Origin: Camellia lanceoleosa
Lineage: Eukaryota > Streptophyta > Magnoliopsida > Ericales > Theaceae
Reading direction: 5' to 3'
Assembly (NCBI GenBank): GCA_025200525.1
Contig: CM045763.1
Span: 153,084,246 to 153,148,245, forward strand
DNA length: 64,000 bases
In this document: piece after piece, positions 35,826 to 45,100 of the stretch
How positions within the stretch are numbered: the first letter of the stretch is position 1
Layout: every line of letters starts with the position of its first letter
Program-made: the position numbers and the translations under genes
Notes under the pieces: model-generated
Seen by the model: the letters and a program-made list of their open reading frames with translations, nothing else
Database searches by the model: none
Told to the model about the DNA's origin: nothing

Positions 35826-36864
35826 TCACCTAACCACACTAATAGCAAGAAAGCGGCTGACTTCTGCCCTGACTATGGTTCTGTGGTCGAGCCGAAGATG
35901 AAGCTGCTCTCTGACCTCCTCTCCTCTGCGGGCAAGTTGGAGACTTGTAGCCCAACTGACCACATTTGTAACAGGTGATGTCTCCATGACTGCCTCTCCT
36001 AGAGCCTGCACTCGGCACTGGAAAGGTCGATCTAGCAACAATACCCTAGGACTACTGAGGGTTAGGACCCCTCTGCCTCCTACCGTCCCCCTGACCATCC
36101 TAACTCCTCTTGGAGCCCCTCTGCCTCTCCTGCATCATAATCTCCATATGGGCCGCAACATCTACAAGGCACCCATAGTCCCGGGTCATAGAACCCCCGA
36201 CTCTTATCTTGAGGCCATGCCTAAACTTCCTCTCAAACTCGATACAACGACGTTCCTCAGACGCCACAAGCTTAGGTGCGAACCTGGATAAGCTAGTAAA
36301 TGCAGCCTCAAACTCGGCCACTGATAAACTCAGCTACTTGAGCTGACAAAACTGGTCCCTTAGCTTCTCCTTGACAGCTGGAGATAGAAACTTCTCATGG
36401 AAAGCATCTACAAAAGCCTCTCAAGTGCCACCAATACGACTCCTCATATACTTCCACCACTGACCCGCACCCCTCTTAAGCTGGAAAGATGCCAAGGTCA
36501 CCTTTAAAGCCCCGTCTTCGATGCCAAGCATCTCAAATGTCTTCGTCATCTGCTCCAGCCACTCATCAGCCTTAAGTGGCTCCTTAGGATCCCCAACAAA
36601 CTCATCCGGATTAGACCAGAAAAACTCCCTCTTTAGAAAGGAAGGCCCTGCATCAACAACCTGGGCTTGAACTGGATTCTCGGCTTTGAGAATGCCTATG
36701 GATTCCCTCATAGCTTCTGCTATCTTGCGGGTTAAGGCACCCATGGCCTGCTGACCCACTGGCTCGGCCACATTGGCCTGACTAACACCCTCCTGCTGCG
36801 CCGGAATATCATCCGGTATAGGCATCTCCTGTCTACCACGCCTACCACGTCCTCGTCATGACAT
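35826..36864 (-). pseudogene. Gypsy2 gag
   Basis: The first ATG at 36864 is followed by a stop at codon 3, apparently CGA to TGA, within an arginine/glycine-rich start (RGRGRRGRQEMP). Capsid blocks follow: 'FVGDPKEPLKADEWLEQM', 'FQLKRGAGQWWKYM', then after stops VAEFEAAFTSLSRFAPKLV and 'FERKFRHGLKIRVGG'. The cysteine-rich zinc-knuckle region lies around 35960-35830, disrupted. Confidence 0.85.
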
Positions 36865-37252
36865 CCTAATAAAGGTAACGAAGAACATTAGCATATTCAT
36901 AAATGTGCCGAAGCTAAAACACTCGCGTCCTAATGCATGGACAACTGTAATTCATTCCACGTAAGCACATAATCACATAAGTACCTACGAATTTCATTTC
37001 TAGATAATGATAGTCCCGAGGCATTACTAGAGTTCCGGTTAGAAACAGCATTGATCAAGTGCTTTTCCAACAAGACTCACAGAAACCCAAGGATCCAATC
37101 AACATCCTAGAAACAAAATCTCATACCCAAATAGTCACATAAACATGTTATCACATAAGTACATAACATTACATCTAAGTCTCTACCAAGCAAGACAAAC
37201 CCATTGTGATACTAATCACTTCCCACATACCCAAAGTATTCAAACCTGGTAC

Positions 37253-37264
37253 GCTCTGATACCA
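37253..37264 (-). promoter_or_regulatory. Gypsy2 primer binding site (initiator tRNA-Met)
   Basis: The minus strand reads TGGTATCAGAGC three bases inside the 5' LTR remnant, identical in sequence and spacing to the Gypsy1 site. Confidence 0.9.
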
Positions 37265-37267
37265 AGT

Positions 37268-37748
37268 TGTAATGCCTTCAAAATAAACCCATAAATCATA
37301 CATTCTTGACATGCTTAGACATAAGAGAATGAAGCATAATTACATTTCATCAAAGTATTCATTACAAAGGTATTACATGTTGACAACAAAAGTAAATACC
37401 CTAGGCCTACAACTTTCAAAGTCAACACTTGGTTACAAAAAAAAGAGTCCTAACTCTACATAAAATAAGCCATTGGCTTCATATACATGTAATACAACAA
37501 AAATAAACAAAAGAGTCTTCAACTCCCACAGTCATCCAAGCTAAGATCTCGGAGGCGGTATAATACCTGAACTTGAAAATAATGTCCCATATAGGGTGAG
37601 TCAACACCCAGTAGAGATATGCTAAACATAATATGAGCAATAACTAAAATATTAGCATTTGATAAATGTTTAACTCACATAAATCAATTCATAACCCATT
37701 TCAATTACATGACAAATGTGTTCATTTTCATTCCATTTTCCATTTCTT
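37268..37748 (-). repeat. Gypsy2 5' LTR, truncated remnant
   Basis: Matches 25053-25545 closely up to CATTTTCCATTTCTT and then breaks into Harbinger sequence. About 1.65 kb of the LTR, including its probable promoter and the CTCGAGCG array, is gone although the target duplication next to it is kept. Confidence 0.85.
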
Positions 37749-37750
37749 GA

Positions 37751-37764
37751 GAATTGGAAGCCAT
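37751..37764 (-). pseudogene. Displaced start of the Harbinger transposase
   Basis: The minus strand reads ATG GCT TCC AAT TC from 37764, and GAGAATT (37749-37755) recurs at 25046-25052. Joined across Gypsy2 the protein begins M-A-S-N-S-L-Y-D-M-L, giving a start codon that the main fragment lacks. This fixes the Gypsy2 insertion at codon 5. Confidence 0.82.
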
Positions 37765-37862
37765 AGAGAGAGATATGGAAGTTTGAATGAAGTAGAAAAT
37801 TGAGTTGAGGGTAAGATCAAATGAGAGGAAATGTCTTATTTATAGTTGAAAAGTAAAAAAAC

Positions 37863-37990
37863 TATGACCGTTACAAATTTATGGTCGTTGAAAAAATATG
37901 ACCGTTTAAAAAATACGACCATTGAAAAAATATGATCGTCACAAATTTATGGCCGTTGAAAAAATATGGTCGTTTGAAAGATACGGCAAT
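37863..37990. repeat. Harbinger subterminal tandem repeats
   Basis: Roughly seven degenerate 17-bp units of the form (A)TGACCGTTxxAAAAAAT, two expanded with 'acaaattt', lie 240-365 bp inside the right end. Subterminal arrays of this kind in plant Harbinger elements are plausible transposase or ORF1 binding sites; that role is inferred. Confidence 0.65.
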
Positions 37991-38229
37991 AGAAAAATGT
38001 AACTTTTACAAAAATATAATTATATGTAAAAAAATGAAAAAAATAATAATTTGAAAGAAATTATTATTTTTTAGATAGGAAAAAAGGTAATTAAAGTATA
38101 AGAATATTTTAATAGAAGATAGTTAAAGTAGATAGCCTTATTAGAGTGTATATTCAAAAAAATAACTAATTAAAATAATAAAGTGAAATTTTGAATAATT
38201 ATTTTAATTATCCTTTCTGGAGATACTCG

Positions 38230-38382
38230 AAAATAAGAATCTGGAAAGCCCACTTAAGTCGGGCCGAGTCTAGGCCTGATAAACCGGGCCGGACCATTAT
38301 TAGGTCCCTATCCCTAGCCAGGCAGTACAAACCGTTAAGTAAACTAATCATTCCATCCTGGAGTACGATGGAAGTTTGCTAA
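38230..38382. repeat. 153-bp duplicated segment, gene-proximal copy
   Basis: Second copy of 17377-17529, ending two bases before the ATG at 38385. It contains the hAT right end up to 38316 followed by ~66 bp that must include the VTE4 leader and perhaps the core promoter. No convincing TATA box is visible in that short stretch. Confidence 0.88.
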
Positions 38383-38384
38383 AC

Positions 38385-38782
38385 ATGATAAGTGGCTCCT
38401 ACAACTGCACCACATCTCGCCTCCCAACTTCCCCCGCACCGGTCGGTGTGGGTCCTACTCCGCCGCTGTCTCAGGGACCACCGGCGCCATCAATAGGACT
38501 CTGGAAGAAGAAGAAGATGAAGCTTTCAGTTTCAAGAGAGTCGTCGGCGAAAGGTGCGGTGTACACAGAGGCCGAGGAAGGTAAGCTCCACTCGAAAGGG
38601 ATTCTTTGAGTTCTACGACGAATCATCGGGGTTGTGGGAGAACATATGGGGAGACCACATGCACCACGGCTTCTACGACCCTAACGCCGCCTCTACCACC
38701 ACCACCGATTCCCTACTTTCCGATCATCGCTCCGCTCAGATCCGTATAATCGAAGAGGCTCTCCGATTCGCCGGTGTTCCAG
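38385..38782 (+). CDS. VTE4: VTE4 exon 1 (transit peptide and enzyme N-terminus)
   Basis: ATG at 38385 opens a frame ending SKGIL-stop at about 38609. The enzyme sequence FEFYDESSGLWENIWG continues in the next frame. The family has K-G-I-x-E-F, three bases between Ile and Glu codons; here there are four (cttt). The enzyme frame alone has a stop at 38518 and no suitable ATG before the conserved part. Donor CCAG|GTAATT, phase 1. Confidence 0.85.
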
Positions 38783-41572
38783 GTAATTTATTTCTTATTT
38801 GATTTGATTTTTAAATAAACAGAAATTCTGGTGCGTTTGGTAACGTTTACGTTTTCAGTTTATATTTATAAAAATTTTATAAACTGGTTTTTGTTTTTTT
38901 TATTTTTATTTTTAGAAAAACATAAACTACAAACGCGTTTGGTAATTGACAAAATGTTTAAAAAAATTAAAAACATAAAAAAGAGTGAGAAATGACAAGT
39001 GGCGGCGGAAGACGGTGGTAGAAAGTGGTGACGGTGGGTGGTGGGTAGCTAGTGGTGGTGGTGGGTGGTAGCGAGTGGGTGGTGGTGGCCGGTGGGTGGG
39101 TGACGGTGGTGGTGACGGGTGGTGGGTGGTAGCGAGTGGGTGGTGGTGGTGGTGGCGGTGGGTGGTGGTGGTAGGTGGGTGGCGGATGGCGGGTGGTGGT
39201 AGGTGGTAGCGGATGGGTGATGGGTGGTGATGGTGGTGGGTGGCGGTGGTGGGTGGTGGCAGTGGGTGGTAGTGGTGGTGGTGGCGGGTGGCGGGTGGTG
39301 ATGGCGGTGGGTGGCGGGTAGGTGCAGGTAGTGGTGGTGGGTGGGTGGGCGGGTGACGGTGGCGGGTGGTGGTGGGTGGTGGTGGCAGGTGGGTAGCGGG
39401 TGGGTGGCGGGTGATGGTGGTGGTGGTGGTGATGGGTGGTGGGTGGCAAGTGGCTGGTGGTGGTGGGTGGCAGGTGGTGGATAGTGGTGACAGGTGGGTG
39501 GTGAGTGGTGGTGGCAAGTAGGTGGCGGATGGTGGTGGCAGGCGGTGGATGGTAGTGGCAGGTGGATAGCAGGTGGGTGGTGATGGTAGTGGTAGTGGTA
39601 GTGGTGGTGGTGGTGGTGGTGGTGGTGGTGGTGGCGAGTGAGTGACAAGTGGGTGGTGGGTGGCAGGTGGTTGGTGGTGGCAGGTGGTGGATGGTGGTGG
39701 TAGATGGGTGGTGAGTGGTGGTGGCAGGTGGCGGTGGGTGATGGTGGCGGAAAACGGTGGTGGAAAATGGTGGTAGGTGATGGCTAGTATTGGGTGGTAA
39801 AAAAAAAAAAACTGAAAACTCAAAATGTAAACACATTTTTTGTGTTTTCATTTTTTAGCCAAATTTATAAACTGAGACCACTGATTTATAAATCAAAAAG
39901 TTTACCAAACAAGTTTTTATTTGAGTTTTTTAAATTTTTGTAAATATAAACAGAAAACTGAAAACGTAAGTGTTACCAAACGGCACTATATTTTCAGTGA
40001 TTGTTTTGTTCAAACCTGGTGTGCCTCTAACTGGACCATTTTACTGCGTTCTAATCACTGATTTTTATCATTAAAGATAAGAGCAATAGTAGGAAGAAAT
40101 TGACAGCACAAGGATTAGGTGATTTCGGAAGAACCATGTTTTGGATTAGTAACTCAAAATTTCCATGTAAAAATTTGATGGAAAGCTTGATATGATATAA
40201 TATGATGCACTCCAACTCGTTTTATCAATTTGGCCAGTCGTCTGGTAAGAGTAAATTTTTATCCTGATTCGTTTCAAACCCAGTACGAGTAAAAATTTGA
40301 TGAAATGCTTGATATGATACGATATGATATGATGCATTCCAACAACAGGTTTCATCAATTCGGCCAGTCATACGGTAAGAGTAAATTTTTATCTTAATTC
40401 GTTCCAAACCCAGTACAAATTTGATAAAAAGATAAAGCACTCCTTGATTTGATGAAAAAAAAGTAACTCTTGCTCATTTCATATGGGTTTGATGCTATGG
40501 TTGGAGTAGAAAAAATGGGCATGTTTCATCAAATTTAAATTTGAAGTAAAGTCTGAGTAAGGGTTGGATACCCTCTAAAGAGGGGGAATATGTGATAAAA
40601 TGGGAAGAAATGTAGAGAATTTTATTATCTTCAAAATGAATCTCTCCATGGAGAGAGACTGAAAAAGACAAAAAAACATTAAATTATTTTTTGTAATACC
40701 AAAATTACCATTTAAATATAGAAGAAATAAAAATAAAAATAAGATTGTCATCTATAAAAGTTTTTTTTTTTCTTTTCTTCAAGGTGGGTGAGAAATAATT
40801 ATGTTTTCTCTTATTTTCTCTCCTATTTATTTATCCAAACAGAAGGAAGAGAAAATATAATCTTTTGTCTTTTTTTCTTTTTCTCTCCTGATTTATATAC
40901 TCATTTCATTTCTTTTCCCTCCTTGTTCCCAAACAGAGTGAGTGAAATTGTTCTCTCTTAAAATTAACATTTCCAAAGTCCATAATTTGGGAGAGAAAAG
41001 AAATGGGTAATTGTTAACGTATTATAATTATTGGGTTAGACTTTGAACCTGAGAAAATTTGAGGGGTCTGTGGGCTTACCACTGGTCCATTTTGATAATT
41101 TAAATCGTTTATTTTGTAGGCCTCGAGTGTATATCATTTATGAAAAAAATTAAATTGATTTGATAATCATAATCCATTCATTTTATCACATTTATCGTTG
41201 ACAAAATAGACGACGACAAATATGTTTTTCAAATTAAACCATCCAAAAAAACACGGTAAAATAAAAAAAGAAAATTATGATGGATCCACCTAATTTTTTT
41301 CATGGATGATATAAATTTAAGATCCTACAAAATGAACGTTTTGGATCATCAAATCAAGACTATTGGTGAGTACCACTGGCCCCTCAAGTCTTGAGGGAAG
41401 CACAATCTTAATTTATAATATCAAAATTGTCTGGAAACTAAAACATAAAAATTTATTTTGGTAATATAACCTGTAGTAGTTTGGTTTCAGTTCTTTTATG
41501 TGGGCTATCCAAATAAGATAGGAATACCTTTTATTTTATTTTCCCTTCAATAAAACTAATATTTTCTCCTCT

Positions 41573-41608
<36 letters not shown>

Positions 41609-42143
41609 TCAACAAATAATTTATTATTCCCAAACAGATTGTAAATTAGGTACTACAATCTTTTAAGTACTTGAATATAGAAATTTTAGGCTGATTTGTG
41701 GTGGTTCTAATGAAGAATTTTAACCTTGTTCAAAAAAAAAAAAGAAAAAAAGGAAGAAATTTAACAATAGTCTGGGTCTTTATCTCGATTTGTTCCCAAG
41801 TTTCACGTGGTCAATGACTTGCTTGTTTCTTCATTACGCATCAGTGAGTCATTCTTCTGTTTATTAATCCTTTTAGAAAACATTTTTGGCTTTTCTGTTT
41901 TAATTGAGTCATGTGAGCACTGGCTGTGCTGCTGGTATTTTCCTTGCCAAAGAGCAGATGGTGGAGTTGTTGACTGCTATGTGCTATGGTAAAGTATTGT
42001 TAAGGGCTATGATTGGAAAAATAAATTCAGCGGACAGACAGAAATATAAAGAGGGAGAGAGATTTTTTACACTACAACTGTGGAAGGCAATGAGCTGGTG
42101 ACTACTTGATCAGGGCAATGATGACATGAGAACAAAAGGATAG

Positions 42144-42184
<41 letters not shown>

Positions 42185-45100
42185 TTTTTAGGACATGATT
42201 ATTTGTTTAATTAAAAAGCATAAAAGAGGGAAACTGGCAAAAAACTGGTTTCTCCTCATCAAATTTTTGTGTTCCAAACATCTGTTATGCTAGCTGTTGG
42301 ATTTTTTTTTTCTTCTCTCTGTTCACATTTTTTTTTTGTCTATTCAAAATTTTGTAATGCACACATGTAATGCACTCTAAAAATAGCAAACAAGGTCATA
42401 GACAAAGAAGTGGATGAAGAAGGAAGAACAGACTATGGAAGAACCATTTGCAGTAAAAATAATAACAGGAGAAGAGGAAGAAACATAATTACTTTGAGTG
42501 GATAAGTTAGGTGTCTTGTAATGAGAGGAGTCGGAATCTAATATCCATGCAGTGGGTTAGAGACCAGATGCATAGGAACCTTGCAAACCTGGATGCATAA
42601 AGGACATTGTAGAAACATAGGACGAAGTTAAGGAAAAAGATACAAGCATAGGCTGTAACTGCTCAATCATAGGCTGCACTGAGGAAGGTGAAACATTGCT
42701 TGAGCTAGGAACTGTAAATTTAAGACACATAATTATTCCAATGTCCTTCCTAACGACACAAACTTCACATGTCAAAAGCGACATGAGGTTTTGACATTCC
42801 TGTAACCCGAGTGAGATAAGCAGATGAAGTGGTTAACAGTGGAGGCTGAATGTGTGTCTTGGTGTCCTCATACATGTCTAGATAATAGAAGAACTCCAAG
42901 TTAAAGTTCCTTGGGTCGTGTTGAGCTGTGGCAAATGTAGTCTGAATTGCTTTCAACTAGTCTGAATTTGAATTGCAGATCCACTGGTGTGTGATTAATG
43001 CTGGCCATAGATGGGTTGTATTGGGGCGGGTCCGAGCTTTGATTCAGACAGTTTGTGCGAACAAAGGAGGCTGTGATGTGAACGATGTAGAGAACAACTT
43101 GATGGATTTGATTCAATTCAAGAGAAGAAATTCCCACTGAGGTTGCCACTAGTTTGCGATGGTGATGCACTGGAACGGAAGAAGAACCAGATGATACCTC
43201 GAAGAGAAAGAGAGAGTAGGTTTGAGATGGTGATCCAACATGGTATGAGAAGAACAAAACCCTAAAGACTGAACTACTCCTATATTAAATACTTCTATAA
43301 CTTAACCAAAATACATTTCTCGTATCCAATTTACACTAAGTCTTTTCTCAAGCTTCTATGGTTTTTAGGTGAGCCAATGGAGCAGCCAATTGGGTGGCGG
43401 TTTCAGCCAAGTATGGATTGTTACTTCTTGTCTGGTCTTTCATTGTACCATCCCTGATCATCTGAGAGAGATTTTGGAGCTTGATCTCCCAGGCTGTGAA
43501 GTGGGATAGTTTTCATTTTTAGTGTCGATGTTCCAACTTGCTTTGCTGTTCTGTTTTAGTATTTTCTTTTTTTTTCCCCCCTCACCTGATGTTGCTTGGA
43601 CCAAAAAAATGGTAAGAATTTATTATATTGTCAAATATAAATAAACTAAGAATTTCTTAGAAAAATCTAATCCAATGTTCTCATTGTATTTTTCTTCGTT
43701 TGTTTCTAGTCATTATGCAGCTTTGTGGCGCTCTACATTATCTGAGTTTGTAAGTTCCGTAGGGAAAAGGTTTGGTGAAGTTTTGTCGATGGGAAGTTTT
43801 GCTTGTCTCATTATTAGAAGCTCTCTCTCTCTCTCTCCCCGTGTATGTGTATATGTGTTTCTCTCATATGCCTATTTGTGAATGGAGGTTACCTTCTACA
43901 TGTTTCTTTTCTTTATGTTTTAATGTTTCGATGAATTGGTTTGCAGAGAATCCAATGAAGAGACCTAAGAGTATTGTTGATGTTGGATGTGGAATTGGAG
44001 GCAGTTCTAGATATCTAGCTAGGAAATACGAGGCCCAATGCCAAGGCATCACCCTGAGCCCCGTCCAAGCCCAAATGGCTGAAGGTCTTGCTGCTTCCCA
44101 AGGATTAGTCAACAAGGTTTGTGTGAGCTTTATTATGCTTTCCACTTTCCAGCTGGTTTTTGAAAATGAGCAAGGGAAGGTAATGGAAACCCTTATTCTG
44201 TGTTTGGTTGGGGGATTTGGAGAGGGATTTGGAAAGGGAAAGGGAAAAGGTGTGTGAAACTATGTGAAATATAGGCATGATTTATTTATATTTCACTTAC
44301 CTTTTCTATTTCTATTTCTAAATCCCTCTCTAAATCTCCCAACCAAACATAGCATTAGTGTACCTAAATTTCAGTTGACCTCAGTCTATGAGATTATTGT
44401 ATCTCGCCTACCTCCATGGAGTATATGTTGTCTGCATCATTTAAATTATTCGTTTTATGAAATCTCACTTATCTCTTGGAGTAGATGTTATCTGCATCAT
44501 TTAAATTATTCTGTTGAAATTTGGCTGGTGCATGGGTTTGAAAATTCCATTTGGTCCTAGTTAAAAGTATAGTTTATCATTCTTTCACTATCTTAGAATA
44601 GGGGAAGAAAACTATTGCATGGAATAAGCAATGCTCACCCGAGCCTCAGGGGAGGTTGATATTTTCAAGTATTTATGTGGGATATTTCTGATTGCCATGC
44701 TACAATTATGACTGAGAAAATCAATCAACCCCATAAGGTTTGTCATAGAATGCCTTCTTTGAAAGATAAAATTCAGTTATCTGAACTGTTGTTATCTTGG
44801 TGTGGGGGAAAAAATCACTATGGCAATTATGATTATTCATTTCATTGCAGGTGCACATATAATCTGTGGTTTAATTGTACAATTATATTGATTTTAGTTT
44901 GTCACTGGTTTTTCTTAGACACATCTGATGGAACTCATTGAGAAAATGGTTCCTGTCTCTATTCTATTTTATTTTTGGTGAATTACACTAACAGTCCCTA
45001 TAGTTTGGCGCTTGTGTCACTTTGGTCAAAATCATCAAAAATATTAATCTCACGGGCAAAATCATCAATTTGATAAAATATAAACTAATTTAACAAAAAT

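Larger units (their letters stand above)
25053..37748 (-). mobile_element. Gypsy2: second Tekay-like Ty3/Gypsy element, 5' LTR truncated
   Basis: Minus-strand gag-pol remnants lie between an intact 2.13-kb 3' LTR (25053-27178) and a 5' LTR reduced to 481 bp (37268-37748). PBS and PPT are present. Target duplication is GAATT, extended to GAGAATT, at 25046-25052 and 37749-37755. A solo LTR at 27841-32466 splits pol. The LTR shares sequence with solo LTR 1554-16476. Several stops and a lost RT catalytic Asp mean it is defective. Confidence 0.9.
17530..38228. mobile_element. PIF/Harbinger transposon expanded by nested insertions
   Basis: The left end GAGCATCTCCAGCAGGATAG and the reverse complement of the right end (GAGTATCTCCAGAAAGGATA) form the terminal inverted repeats. 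Left target trinucleotide is TAA, right is GAA, a degraded 3-bp duplication typical of the superfamily. It encodes a MYB/SANT-like protein on the + strand and a DDE transposase on the minus strand in convergent orientation. Without the nested solo LTR (18115-20479) and Gypsy2 (25053-37748) it is about 5.6 kb, normal for an autonomous element. Both genes are now broken. Confidence 0.88.

Noticed and set aside
38577..38602. AAG|GTAAGC in exon 1 looks like a splice donor
   Set aside because: The nearest acceptor that restores the frame would make an intron of about 20 bases, far too short, and the sequence up to KGI fits the family's coding N-terminus.
38927..39851. Three overlapping long minus-strand frames rich in Pro, His and Thr
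   Set aside because: They are the complement of a GGT/GGC minisatellite inside an intronic element; all frames stay open only because the repeat lacks stop codons.
43340..43520. Possible LINE RNase H end (a string like R-x-A-N-G-A-A-N-W-V-A) in VTE4 intron 1
   Set aside because: Too short and decayed to separate from chance. Only a weak likeness, no catalytic residues visible.
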